From the NCBI GenBank assembly GCA_030435675.1, contig CM059621.1, positions 4,526,001 through 4,590,000 on the forward strand: DNA of 64,000 bases, written 5' to 3'. Under the pieces are notes generated by a model. That model was not told where the DNA came from, made no database searches, and worked only from the letters and a program-made list of their open reading frames with translations. Positions 1 through 11,275 of this stretch are shown here, one piece after another. The translations under genes and the position numbers were made by a program. Numbering within the stretch: position 1 is the first letter of the stretch; each line of letters begins with the position of its first letter. The stretch is from Steinernema hermaphroditum. Taxonomy: Eukaryota; Nematoda; Chromadorea; Rhabditida; Steinernematidae.

Positions 1-2434
1 AGCTGCGATCTTCTCACTGGCTGCGGCCTCTTCTCTTCCGTCTTCCGATGAGGCTTTCGGTAGCTTCGTTCATCCACACTATCGGAAAGGCTAAGCGATC
101 GTTCCAGATTGCCGGCTCGAAGAATTCTGCAAGAATGGCATCATGACTTCACGACTTCACGACTTTATTTCGCGAATCAAAGGCATTATGCCTTGCGCGA
201 CACCGAAAATAGACAAACAGAGGATGTCTGACAGACGACTTCATCCCTGGCGCGGCGTAGATGTCGAACCGGTCGTAGACGGCGCACTTCACTGGGCATC
301 TGGGAATCGGCAAATCTTCAGCTATGGCAGCGGAATATCGTTTGCGGCACAGCGGACGCTTCCGAGCTTGCATCTGATGGTCCGTGGTCCGGGAGTTGCG
401 TCTTCCCTGGTCCTCACAGCGTCGGCGATCTTCCGGATGACATCTCACGCAGCTTCGGGCGTCGGATTCCTGGCGTCAAACATCTTGTTGTCAGCGGTGG
501 TGGGACTACGGCTTCCGGGTGTCCCAATTCCCTCTGGAAGCCGGAACAGTCACAACTGCCACAGGGTTTGCTGTCTGACCAACCCGACGCTCAGAGAGCG
601 ACCGGAGGGACCGACCGCTCGCCACCGCGACACGACACGATGGCATCATGATCGACGGAAAATGCTACCTACCTCTGCCTCTAGAAGACACAGCCAACCC
701 TGATGCCGCCACGTTGGAGCAGCTCTGCCAGCAGAAACTGAAAAATAAAAAGAATCCCATGTCCTCATTTGGCTCCTCTGTGGCAGCCGTAGACACGCGC
801 ATCGTCCTTCCGATGTTGGCAGAGCAGGTTCTTGATGTAAGTTAAGGAAGTATACATAGAGTCAAGAACATCTCCAACTTATGCTTATTTCTTTCATTCC
901 TTCACCGATATTCTTCAGCGAGAGAGGACATACTTCACGAAGAACGACACGGAGCTCACCTTTTTCAACTGGTATGAATCTCAGAACAGCAAATTTGGCG
1001 TGATCTGCGAATACGGTCGCCGCCCGGACTTCGGTACTGTCCGGTAAAAACACCTAGCTCCTCAACGAGTAGTTTAGACTGGCGTCATGAAGTCTTCTGC
1101 AGCAGTGGACATATGATCGGAAGCAAATGTTATCTTGTGCTGGAGTACGGACCTCTTGAAGGGACAGTTATGGACAACCGTGCATATGGCTTTGAGAAGC
1201 ACTGCTTAGCTCATCTCGAGAAGTTTTACAACCCTCTTTTGGTGGAATTGGGTATGGACGAGCCTGTGACGGAATATGTCGGTCATGCACTAGCTACTGT
1301 TAACGACAGGATTAAGAAGGAGCTGATCGATTTTGAAGTTCTTGAGGTAACAATACAATCTTGCCACACGAAATTCACTTTTTAGGACGGCAAAATGTAC
1401 GTTGTGAAGGGTAATGGTAATCGAGTGTCGGATATCGTCATAAACGGAGGCAAGGGACCAAAACCCTCCCGTCATGGCTTTGTTTGCGAATACGACTTTG
1501 ACGGAGTTCTCAATCCGGCAACTGCTTCACCTACTAAACCACCTACCACCACAAGCACGTCAACCACCACCACTACTACTACGACGACCCCGATTGCAAG
1601 TACTTCAACCACTTCCACTACTACAACAACAACGACAGCTACCACCACGACAACCACTCCGAAACCCACCACCACGACCACAACGACGCCTAAGCCCACC
1701 ACCACGACTACCACTCCGAAACCTACGACAACAACTCCTAGAATCACAAAGACGGACCCATCATTCGATGAAATTCTCGAAGAGAAGCACACAACTCCGG
1801 GAACTACCAAAAGCACGACCACAACTACTCCAAGACCTATTACCACGACCGCGAGCTATGAGGTTCTTTCTCTTCTCATATCCTGTCCTATCTAACAGTG
1901 TTCTCTAGCAATTGCTCAAAGCGTATATTTACCCCAATGTGAAACCGTTCCACAGAGCGTGGGGCGCAAAGCACCTTTACCGAGTGAATTCGAAGAGTTT
2001 CCCCTTGGGATACAAATACGAAGGTATTGCATAGACGTTCACCCACTTATAGATAGCTTGCTTCAGGAATCGAAGGGCAAGTCCTCCCTTACGCCTATTA
2101 CTCGGCAAACAAATCGACCCTCAATCGTATTTGTCCCAAACTCCGAGTCATGAATGAAGTGGTCGACAGGGGGAACCAGTACTTCAGCACCACCAAAGGA
2201 GACCCTATAATGGTGGTATCACTCGACGAGGGGTACTGTGGCGCCAATAAGACCATGTACTACATTCATGCCAATACGCGTCATATTGAAGGTAAGAAAA
2301 GAGTCATCAACTAAGAAGACCATACCATTATAGACAGTTTTTACACCACCAACGAGAAAGAGTATAACCAAGTGTGGTATACCAATACATGGTACAAGGG
2401 GGAACCATACGGAAAAGCTTTCTACGTTTGGTGA
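1..2434 (+). CDS. Secreted two-module C-type-lectin-like / mucin protein, 5' partial, interrupted by a retroposon
   Basis: The gene begins before the window. Exons inferred from splice signals and phase: 1-59 (end of a signal peptide, then SLPSSDEAF), 108-146 interrupted and resuming near 640 to 836, 919-1033, 1078-1346, 1386-1862, 1909-2023, 2067-2291, 2334-2434 (stop TGA). Each module opens with a W/C-R-x-E-x-F-C motif and GKCY/SKCY, and closes with VICEYG or FVCEYD, like the two ends of a C-type-lectin fold; the sugar-binding EPN/WND motifs are not visible. A Thr-rich mucin-like linker (about 1545-1855) joins module 2 to a C-terminal domain rich in Tyr and Trp that ends in YVW. The same module pair occurs intact on the minus strand at 19500-20607. 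Module 1 is split by a 0.49 kb insertion that enters in frame but leaves in a different frame, so a normal protein is unlikely unless translation starts inside. An AATAAA lies near 2462. Confidence 0.6.
147..639 (-). mobile_element. SINE-like retroposon inserted in an exon, 12-bp target duplication
   Basis: The insert is flanked by exact 12-bp direct repeats, ATGGCATCATGA at 135-146 and 640-651, and it separates two halves of a conserved lectin-like exon (FCKNGIM before it, IMIDGKCY after it). A 0.49 kb copy in the same orientation lies at 2564-3057. Read on the minus strand, the element ends in an AATAAA-like stretch followed by about one and a half units of an 8-bp repeat (GTCGTGAA), which resembles the short-repeat tail of some SINEs and LINEs. 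No terminal inverted repeats were found. The autonomous partner is not in the window. Confidence 0.65.
1545..1855 (+). repeat. ACN-rich minisatellite encoding a Thr-rich mucin linker
   Basis: Irregular ACC/ACA/ACG/ACT runs encode mostly threonine with interspersed TPKP and TPRP. This is a likely O-glycosylation segment of the lectin-like gene. The long open frame on the opposite strand is a by-product. Confidence 0.8.
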
Positions 2435-2454
2435 TAAAACTAATTTATGTTCCT

Positions 2455-3235
2455 GTAATACGAATAAATTAAGAATGTGATGCTTAGAACCAGCAATGTA
2501 AGTGGTTGAAAGCAGTCTCCGTCCATCACACAATTAATGCCATAGAAGCTCGAACATCACTTCACGACTTTATTTCGCGAATCAAAGGCATTACGCCTTG
2601 CGCGACACCGAAAATAGACAAACAGAGGATGTCTAACAAACGGCTTCATCCCTGGCCTGGCGTTGATGTCTGACCGGTCGTAGACGGCGCACTTCATGGG
2701 GCATCTGGGAATCGGCAAATCTTCGGATGCGGCAGCGGAACATCGTTTGCGGCACAGTGGACACTTCTGAGCTTGCATTTGATGGTCTGTGGTCCGGGAG
2801 TTGAGTCTTCGCTGCTCCTCAGAGCGTCAGCGACCTTCGGGATGACATCTGACGCAGCGTCGGGCGTCGGATTCCTGGCATCGTAGATCTAGTTGTTAGC
2901 GGTGGTGGGACTACGGCTTCCGGGTGTCCCAATTCCCTCTGGAAGCCGGAAAACTCACACATGCCACAAGGTTTGCCACTTGACCAAACCAGACACTCAG
3001 AGAGGGGACCGTGTGCCCGGGACCGGCCGCTCGTCACCGCGACACGAGTGAGAGTCCAACATCACTTCGCATTTCTCAATCTCAGGATGCCAAAAAAATG
3101 CCTCATCAAGACAGAATAAACCTTCAACACCAAGAGGGATGCAATGAATAAGTGGGGAATAATCATGTGTAGTGAGAGTTAACTGTGCTCAATAACGCGC
3201 CCATCAGTTATGACCTAGGAGTAAATCATCAACCC
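2455..3235. mobile_element. Decayed Tc1/mariner-like element, host of a second retroposon
   Basis: The segments on either side of the retroposon (about 2455-2563 and 3069-3235) align with 25770-26090 and, at the right end, with 29740-29875. Shared features are a CACACAATTAATxCCATAGAA stretch and a right end close to ACCAACCCA. Reading frames are broken throughout. Family assignment rests on transposase fragments next to the other copies. Confidence 0.4.
2564..3057 (-). mobile_element. SINE-like retroposon, second copy, 11-bp target duplication
   Basis: This is a diverged copy of the element at 147-639 in the same orientation, flanked by AACATCACTTC at 2553-2563 and 3058-3068. The related sequence at about 25880 runs straight through the junction (ATTACTTCGCATTTC) with no insert, so it serves as an empty site. 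A minus-strand open frame with two CxxC-like motifs is shared with copy 1 but is broken by substitutions. Confidence 0.65.
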
Positions 3236-3499
3236 AGTACTGCAGCCGGTAGCAAGCGACCAACGTCGGCGCTTTACCGACGCTCTGGCGGGCCACCACC
3301 AGCGAAGACGCAACTTCTCGACGCATTTAGACGGATTTTGACGCGGATGCGAGCTCCTGTGCCCTAAACGGCGCGAGAAGGAGAAATTCTGACACCGTTT
3401 CCGGGGGTTCAATGATGAAATTATTCCTGAAATAAAGTCAAAGTCAAGTCCTCTGCATTCACGTAGTTTGGGCTCTAATATTTAAGATTACTTTACAAA

Positions 3500-4085
3500 T
3501 TAATAGGAGGGCTCAAGCCATTTTTTGCATACAAACGAATAGACTGTGTCATGTTGTTCACAAGGAAACATTTTTGACGTGACCGTCGAACGGCTGTAGT
3601 TAATCTAAACGTAAAGGTTCAACAGGAAGCTACTTCGTTCATACCGCTATGCAGCCTTTAACTCCAAGCGGTGACCTAGGTGTGATTTCAATGTAATCCC
3701 ACATAGAATGGTCCGACCAGCAGTAGCTCCTTCCGGCGAGGCCTCCAATCCAGAACCATTTCCTTGCGTCCTTCACAAGCCGCTTTACAAGTTCTTCTTC
3801 GTATTCATTATGGATCGACACCAAGTCGCTTCCATAAGAAGCACATTCGAGTTGAGCTTCGGGCCAGGATAGCTGCTTGTCGATGAATAAATAGGAGAAG
3901 TTTCCAAAATTTATCCAGTTGGAGTTGGTTGAGTTAACCTTCGGAGGCATAACCTTCTGGACATAGGGACATTTTGCAATGAAATGAGGTTTTCCCGTAG
4001 ATGAAGGGAAAGCCGTCGTTGTCGCTTTGGCAGTGGACGAACTTCTTGTATGATCCTCGACACAAAGAAAAGAGTTCACTTGCAT
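3500..4085 (-). CDS. C-type lectin domain protein
   Basis: Two exons on the minus strand: 3645-4085 (5' limit uncertain) and 3500-3604, separated by a 40-nt phase-0 intron. The domain shows the C-type-lectin pattern: SWPEAQLECASYG, then LVSIHNEYEEELV, then WFWIGG, and GCIA at the splice junction, closing with FPCEQ and FVCKK before the stop. The cysteines of both canonical pairs (ECAS with FVCK, GCIA with FPCE) are present. The EPN/QPD calcium-sugar motif is replaced by EITPRSP, so classical sugar binding is doubtful. A Ser/Thr-rich stretch precedes the domain. The first exon with a signal peptide was not placed with certainty; a weak candidate lies at about 4215-4275. Nematode lectins of this type are usually secreted and often respond to microbes; that role is inference here. 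Confidence 0.7.
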
Positions 4086-4489
4086 TTTGTTGCCTTTGGA
4101 TGAAACTGATATTCTGAGGCTACTGGCTCCAGGAGTGTCGCATGGCTCGGAATGAAGTATTGAAATAACTCCTGAAGACTGATTAAGCTCTGACGTAGAA
4201 TGTAATGCTCACCAATACCAAGGGTGGCGATTAAGTATGACAGCATGCTTGATTTACAAGCATCGAAAAGCATCAACAGTATTCACTGCTACTTATGGCG
4301 AATAAAGGCGTCGAAGAGGATTACGGCGGAGAGAGATGGATGATAACAAACTATAGTCTTGTCGATTAAAAGGCATGCATTTCTGTGCCACTGACTCGCG
4401 TAAATAAAGACACTGTTCAACTTCCATAGACATTCTTTGAGAACCGCCCTAAACTTTGAGATGAGTGGGTATGTTTGAGGGACAGACAT

Positions 4490-4845
4490 TTTTTGTTCCG
4501 TGACATTGATTTAGCGTCGTTCTTCTCGCTCGATTTCAACAAGCTTGTGTTCTCAACGTCCAAAGTACTCCCTCCCGCCATCTTCTTCTGGGTCTTTCAA
4601 ATGGGTCTTTCACTCCGTGATGAGTTTCGACCATTTCTCTTATTCTTCATTTTCCATGCGCATTTCATTTTCGTTTCTTCGCCGCTTCCACCATATCCTC
4701 AACCTTCGTTACTCCGCGGACCCAGACATTCGTCTTCTTGTCCAGGAGACGCACTCCGGCCATTGCCCGCTCCATGTTCCTTTGCGCGGTTGCAAGCCTC
4801 TTGCAAGCGATCGACGTCAGCACCCACATTGCCGCTCCGACACTA
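4490..4845 (-). pseudogene. Decayed RTE-type non-LTR retrotransposon fragment (end of reverse transcriptase ORF)
   Basis: Minus-strand translation gives AxRLATAQRNMERAMAG followed by WVRGVTKVEDMVEAAKKRK, then in another frame FERPRRRWREGV. These match the C-terminal tail typical of RTE elements (AQRxMERxML, RxxTxVxD, RPRxRW). Stops and frameshifts break it, and no upstream reverse transcriptase core is present. Confidence 0.55.
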
Positions 4846-5129
4846 AATGGACACTAAATTAGAACTGTTTACAGTGTTGTTCTGATTACTCTAGGTCAAC
4901 ATGACAAGGAAATGCAAAACGGGTGATTCACATAAAATCAACAAACGCTTCACCGCTTAGAAGCGGATTAAGGCGAAGAGGAAAGTAAGATAACGATCTT
5001 TATCCTTGTCGACTGAGAATAAGATGCCCACGCCTTGTATTATTTGTTTATTTCATATGTTTACCCAGTGACTTGCACATGTGTGGTACGAGCCAGCTGT
5101 CAACCTGATGGTTATACTCGTGATACTCT

Positions 5130-5442
5130 AAGTGATAGCCGCAAATCGAAATGAATTGTTGTGTAACGGAGGAGATCTTAGGAGGACGGGCGCACACAAA
5201 ATGCGCTGCCCATATGCAGACTGGCTACGGTTAAACGGGTCCGCGAAATGTGAAAAGTGACGCCAGTTGCAATGACGTTGCATAAAGGCAATTTAAACGT
5301 ACTAGTCGCGAGTGGCGTCATTTTTCATATTTCGCGGACCCTTTTTACTGTAGCCAGTCTGCGCGTTTTGTGTGCGCTCGTCTTCCTAAGATCTTCTCTA
5401 TCGGTTTCACCAGAATTCATTTCGATTTGCAACTATCACTTG
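5130..5442. repeat. Foldback (inverted repeat) element
   Basis: Arms of about 135 nt (5130-5265 and 5313-5442) are near-complementary. AGTGATAG on the left meets CTATCACT on the right, and GGTCCGCGAAAT meets ATTTCGCGGACC; the loop is about 47 nt. A direct repeat containing ACATGTGTGGTACGAGCCAG lies outside the arms at about 5077-5104 and 5467-5495. No coding content is evident. Confidence 0.6.
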
Positions 5443-5495
5443 GAGTGGTATCCTTGTCAGTGCCTTACACATGTGTGGTACGAGCCAGATGTCAA

Positions 5496-6463
5496 CGTGC
5501 ATGTAAACACTCACCTACACGGGTCTGTGTGCAATTTCGCGATTTCGCTTTTGGAACACTGGGTTAAGCAGACCTGTTGGTGAAAAGATATCAGTAGCCT
5601 ATTGGTAGTAAGCAAAAGGCCTGGCCTTCGGATAGAGACACCGAGAGCCCTGTCGACTGCAAGATAGGTGCTCTTGCTATGGTTATTCTTTGTTAAGCTG
5701 TAACCCCTGAGGGCTTCCCCCTCAATGTTGAACCAATTGAACGAGCCCCTTCTAAATAAAGTGAATGACTCATGGAAAGGACGTTTCATTTGCAATCTGT
5801 CGGGGTTGGCTCAACGCCGCGCAGAGATTTCAATTGTGCTTAAGTAGGCTCATAGGATTATTTTTTAATTAGATCCTCCATTCACTGCGGCTCAAACTTA
5901 TTTGTGGCAACTGTCCCCTATTACTTGCTTTACGCTATCTATGTGCGAGAAGGTCAAACGAGCAACAGTACTTGCCCGTTCCAACTATGGCGATGTTGCC
6001 ATATCGATCGGTCAACATGAGTCATCCGTCCTATAGGTCACATCTACAGTGAGCAATGGTCACCCTCACTCACCCCTCATGCGCTACGTTTTCGCGCGCT
6101 CTTGCAAGTGCCTCGCCTCTGTTCCTGTGCTCGGGTTTCGTCACTTTTATATTGACTATTCACATTACCTATTGATTCAATTCCCAGTCCAAAATATGTG
6201 ACTTGAGAACCGCTCTATTGTAACATTCTAGTTTTTCCTTGTTTTGACAGTCGCCTCCTCTCGTGAAACGCACAACAAGGAAGGTGACTACCCAACCAGT
6301 TTGGATAATGAATCTGTGTCTGTGTGCTCAAAATGCTTCATTTGATAGTGAATCACGTCGGGGTTCCGCCATTTGTTATGGTATTTTAACCCGTCCATGA
6401 ACCCCTCCGCGATCTTAACTATACTCTACATTCATTTTTCCATTTATTGATTCGAAATTTCAG
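5496..6463. other. No gene recognised
   Basis: Short unsupported open frames only. TTTCAG at 6458-6463, four nt before the ATG of the next gene, is a likely trans-splice or 5' UTR acceptor. Confidence 0.5.
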
Positions 6464-6466
6464 TTA

Positions 6467-8883
6467 ATGGGGAATCTCCAGAATGTACCAAGCTATCCCG
6501 CAACCCCTCCAGGCTATCCGGTCTTCACTATGACCATCCGTACCGCCGACAAGATCAAAATAATTGATGCGAACTCAACGGTCGTGAACCTAATTCGCGA
6601 AAGCATAACGACTCACTATGGTAAGATACATCCTGGTTCCATTGGATTGTGACAGGAATACGGAAACGAAAGGGGAATATGGCGTAGAAAGCTCTGACCT
6701 TTGCTTTGAAAAACTGGTTCAGAAACAAAGCGGCTAAAAGCTGTCCTTCATAATTATCCATTTATAAACGCTTCCACTTCACGAAAGCCAAAAACGGTTA
6801 TCGGTATAAAGCTGTTTCCCCGTCCCACTGGGGATCTCAACAGTCCTCCATTGCTTTCCATGATCCCCTTTGGGATTTCAACCGTCCCGTCTGGGATTTG
6901 CGGAAAGAAGAAGTGGCTATAGCGGCAGCTCTGTTGAAATGAGGAATGAGCCGGGCCTCCTCCACCTCCATCTTTCGCATTACTTTCAATTCCTCGTGTC
7001 CTTTTACAAAGGCACGGTTTTGCAATATGGAACTCTGTAAATTTCTGCAAAGTTCAAAAGCCTTAGACGGCCGAAATCCCAAAGGGACGGCCGAAGTCAC
7101 AATGGACAGTCGAAATCCCGGCCCATTCCAGAGGGAACGGTTCAGATTAAAGGAGGATGGTGGAAAGCAAGGGACGGTTAAAAGCGCAAAAAGGGACGAT
7201 TTAAATTCCTAAGATTGAAACGGCTTTATGCCCGATTACCAATTATAATTTTACATTTCAGGCCCGATCCAATATGAAACCATCGGAAACGAAGGCGGGA
7301 CATGTTTCCAACTTTCCGGCTGGCCTTTCTGCCATTCACGGCTGGACCAAGCGATCAAAACCAAGCATTTCTTCATCGAAATGATCAGTGAACTTTATCG
7401 AAACGGGTGGAAACTGTGGCTAACTAGCGATCTGAGCCGAACTTACGACTACTCCACAATGTTCTTCCATCAGTGCGCGCCTCCAACTCGGTAACTCCTT
7501 CCAATCAACATCAATCATTATAAGCGATTTAGTAACTTTTCGATATGCTGTCTGAGTCTGAGCAGTTCTGACAAGTTCCAGCTGATCGACGCACCCGACT
7601 ATCTCAGCGATGCACTTCTTGGCTGTGTCGGCAATCGTCTGCAAAACAAAAACGCATACCAAAACTGCCTGGAAGTGAAGATGTATGGAAATTTTTGGCT
7701 GAATTCATCGTACGGCGAAGTAACTTTTCGAAATCGATTTAGCTTCTATACGACCTTTTAGTCGAATACAGCCCGCTACCTTCTCCTTAGCGTTTTCCGA
7801 GCGTTTCGTCAGTATGGCTTTACGTATTTTGGAACGGTAAATCTGAAAGGCACTGCTGATAGCATCTTCTTCATAAATGTGAGTTTGTCAGTTTTATCAC
7901 ACTTAGTTGAATCTCAAAGTATAGGACGGAACGCCGATTCCACAAGAACAGTACTGCATCGTATCCCTTAATTCCGGAGACCGTCTACGATTGCTTGAAT
8001 GCCCAAGCACATTAGTCGATATGACGGCTGAACTCATTAGGCAGAGATGGCCTGGAGGCCTGCAGGATATGCAACAGGATAATAACCACGTTGAGTTCAA
8101 GATGAAGGGATATCCCTGGGTCGCCCATCGGAAGGCCGACGCTGTCAGCAGTCGTCTATTCATCGCTAATCTTCTTGAAGAAAGTGTCAAGCTGGGCTGG
8201 GCAGTGCTCACCTCTCTGGATATCTCGAGGAAGCTAGGCGACAAGGTAGCCTCATTGCTGGTGTTATTTTGAGGCAACAGGGCATCTAGGCAGTGTTTGT
8301 GATGAGAAGCTGTGCGCCCATGGCGATTCCCCATTTCTGCATCGGCCCAGCCGACTGTGATAGAATTCGAATCATCGGCGCCAAAAACGACATGGAAAAT
8401 GTTATGGCCAGCGTCATCACACAGTGCTGGACTCCGGGAATACAGGACGTGACGGTATGGTTCCGTACTATCCACCCGATCAAGGGTTCTTGCCTAGAAA
8501 GAAGGAAACAACCTGGATCTTAAACTTGCCGGATGGCCTTGGCAGTCCTCCTCACTCTCCGACTCCTTCGCCCTGACACGTCTTATGATGGCACGAATCA
8601 TGACAATTTTGGAGCAGTATGGGTGGTCAGCGATTTGCTCCGCAGACGTGTCGGCCAAGTACTATTCGAACAGCAATGATCACAGTAACGACCATCCTCT
8701 GGTGGGTTACCTCAGGACACTGTGTGATTTTGTAATGTTTGTGCTTAGGACGTTCATACGTGGTTCGTCGCGCAGACGTCACTTATGAACCCCCATGCAG
8801 CTTCGCCGACTGGTAACGCTTCTGCGCCGCCTGAATACGGCGCAGATGAACCTCCTCCTACTTACAAAGAAGCTCTGCACTGA
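6467..8883 (+). CDS. Four-repeat PPxY protein, tandem paralogue 1
   Basis: Eight exons: 6467-6620, 7262-7490, 7533-7719, 7762-7878, 7925-8245, 8290-8454, 8498-8701, 8749-8883; 503 residues. All phases join and exon sizes match the two paralogues downstream. I do not recognise the family by name. The protein is four repeats of about 110 residues: a strand with a DKIKIID/DRLRLLE core, a helix, a xFxLxGxPW or GWPF motif, a helix with a basic residue and LLxxLxxxGW, then SxDxSRxxDxxxFF. No signal peptide or membrane segment is visible. The start MGNLQN resembles a myristoylation signal, although residue 6 is Asn rather than Ser. PPGY lies near the N-terminus; PPEY and PPTY lie in the tail. These are WW-domain ligands. 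Intron 1 (640 nt) carries a foldback minisatellite. Confidence 0.8.
6775..7235. repeat. Foldback minisatellite element in intron 1 of paralogue 1
   Basis: Degenerate units of the form GGGACGGTYNAAATCCC occur on the right, and their reverse complement (GGGATTTCAACCGTCCC) on the left. The element closes in GAAACGGCTTTATGCCC, shared with the elements at 13590-14020 and 16550-17280. Confidence 0.55.
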
Positions 8884-10041
8884 AACACTCCCAACTAAAG
8901 GAGATCCTATTGTGAACCTAAAACACTGCTTGTGCTATCCCATATATTTGCCTCACAGATATTATATTTCCATTTTGTGCCACCCACATTGCCCATTTAT
9001 TCGTATCGATAGCTATTGGTCGGGTCATTAGCTCAATTTCCCATAAATGAGTTAAGTACGCGGCCCTGCAAATTTCATAAGGTCCGGAACACCACTGGGC
9101 CATAGTCCTGGCTCGTCTTCCTCACCTCTATCTGGTGCCTCTAACAAGAGTTTACGAGTTTATCTTTATGCGTTTAGTTTATCCAAGACGTCTCATATAT
9201 GCAGAAGAAAGCAACAATCACACCGTTAACGTTGATCTTCTTCTAGCTTAGGCCGGAAACGATAGCTGACCAGAGCAATAAGTTGTCCCTCCAGGCTACT
9301 CGAGCACAGGAGAGGCTAAGAGGTTGAATTCTCCCGAGGCGCGGCGGTGAACACAGAGGACGGAGCAGGATCCCATCTTTAGCCTGGCTGGCGGCATCGG
9401 CTTCGAAGTTGCGGAGTATCTTCGGTGGTTTCCACGGAAAGAGCGAGCGAACAGCTGTATCCGCGTGAGGCGCGCCGTTTGGCACAGCGGGCGAAATGGG
9501 AATCCTCAGCGGAGCAGCTAGCTGCGTGGAGGTCCGAGTTGTAGAGCATCTTCGAATTGTCGAGACGGCATGGGTGGTCGGGCGAGATAGTGAAACCTCG
9601 AAGCCTCGAATGGTCAAAGATGGGACTCACTGACCTGATAAATAAGTACAGTTTTGGACGAAAAGCCGTTTATAAGTCTGTATGCAATACTAGCAGTCCT
9701 CGATCGAGTATGATCGCGGAAATAAGGTTTTACCGTTTGTCACAGCTACTACATATGCATATGCACAATGTGTCCCTGTTCCTATTGATTATGGGGTGCA
9801 GTCGGCAACGAGTCTGCCTACTATTTTCCAGGCCTTGGTTCGAATCCTTGCAATGCTTATTGGGTTTTTTCCACTCTAGCTGTTTCGCGTTGGACTAATA
9901 GCCATCAACACTATTCAGTTCCTTTGTAAGTACCCAGATCATGTGTTTGTAATAAATTACCACATTTCGTACTATCGCTCTATAAAAACACGAGAGTAAA
10001 TTTCAAATCTGTCGACAAAATAAACTTTTAACTGTTCCTTC
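8884..10041. other. Intergenic region with a dispersed SINE-like repeat (about 9180-9640)
   Basis: From GACGTCTCATATATGCA near 9187 to about 9640 the sequence aligns patchily, in the same orientation, with 17525-17800 (shared: CACACCGT, CTTCTTCT, GGCGCGGCGG, TCTTCGG). No gene is supported. The GGTTCGAATCC at 9837 is not part of a foldable tRNA. Confidence 0.45.
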
Positions 10042-10350
10042 ATGTATCGTCACCTAAAACGTGTTTTAATTCGTACACACGTTCGTTGGACGAATTGTTT
10101 TCATTACCACCTTGAGAGATTTTTCGTCCTCTGCTCAAAGATGGAACGTGAGAATGGAGTTCATTGGGTTTTTGGTAGAATCGCCAGAATCTCATGGCGA
10201 AGGACGAAAGCAAGTGGATGGTTTGGAGACTGCTTCAGTGCAAAGTATGTTGGTTATCATGGCTCCTGTTTGCTTGTTATTTGCTCATTGCCCCTCTTTA
10301 CCCAAGATAACACTTTATTTAAGAAGCACTTTCAGGTAAGCACCGCAGGA

Positions 10351-10948
10351 ATGACATCACTATTGGATCTGCTTCTTGATTCAAATGTGGAATGTTTCGT
10401 CATATCCCTAGTTCTACTAGTTCTAGTAAATCTGGTCTACAGGGGTGGCTCGAAAATTACACCAGGCCCGAATATGGTACGTTGTAATTCGCGCCCTATT
10501 TAACATCTGTTTTTTTCATATTTAGCTGATAGCGATCATAGCCATAACGACGATGCTGTTTGTCTGGCGATCGGAAGGCACTTCACTTCGACCCGTCGTC
10601 TGCTTCATCAAAGTCGATCTGAAACTCGAGAAACTAATTTTACTGATCGTCCCTGTTCTCTCAACGTATTGCCCTAAGCCACTCAGAAAGAAGATCAAAC
10701 GCATCCACAAGTTTTCGCATGGTGAGATGGTCATCTCAAAAGGGACCCTATTTCGCCCTACATCACCTGATATCGTACAAAGTGTTCAAACATCTGTCAT
10801 AAGCGTGACCTCCCGGTATTCGTTAATCGACGATTTCCTAAATTGCAGATCCATCATTGCTAAACGACTAAAAGTTTTCTCTTCATCTAGGCACAAAATG
10901 TTAACTAATGTTCCAAGCTCCTTCTCCATGAAATCGGATATTGTTTAA
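10351..10948 (+). CDS. Small predicted membrane protein, unknown family
   Basis: Two exons joined in phase 0, 10351-10476 and 10526-10948 (183 residues), with a 49-nt intron ending in TTTAG. A TTTCAG at about 10330-10335 just upstream of the ATG may be the trans-splice site; open frames extend upstream to 10042 and 10141, so the start is uncertain. Two hydrophobic stretches (around VECFVISLVLLVLVNLVY and, across the splice, LIAIIAITTMLFVW) are followed by a basic segment (RKKIKRIHK) and a Ser-rich tail. It lies between paralogues 1 and 2 of the four-repeat family on the same strand but shows no similarity to them. No function can be assigned. Confidence 0.45.
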
Positions 10949-11275
10949 CCGTTTGAAGTGTGCCAAATCAAATCAAATCATGTGAAGCTTTATGTGAGTA
11001 GCTGGACGAGAGGTTAATAAAACATTGAATATATCTCTGTTAACGCACTTGAAGAAGCTGGCATAGCTGGCATACAGCATGGAGTAACGGCTTTGGTGCG
11101 GTTACTCCATCCGCCCTTCCTTTTTGCGGTGCACCATCGATTAAGGCCGGGACTTGTTTTCGATTGTGTTGACAGTCGTTTTGTCCGCCTCCCATGATAA
11201 GTCGAGCAACAGCATAGGCAACGGAACCCATTTACTTTGTGACTTCATACCCTCTTCCTCCATTGATTCGATACA

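Noticed and set aside
149..448. Minus-strand protein with CPLCRKR/CxxC motifs shared with 2557-2778
   Set aside because: Lies wholly within the two retroposon copies; upstream frames differ and other family members are not open, so it is probably non-coding repeat sequence.
1472..1846. 124-codon Val-rich frame on the minus strand
   Set aside because: Exact antisense of the Thr-codon repeat; a by-product of the ACN repeat.
9837..9847. GGTTCGAATCC, a tRNA B-box-like sequence
   Set aside because: The surrounding bases do not form a T-arm or acceptor stem and there is no good A box at the right distance.
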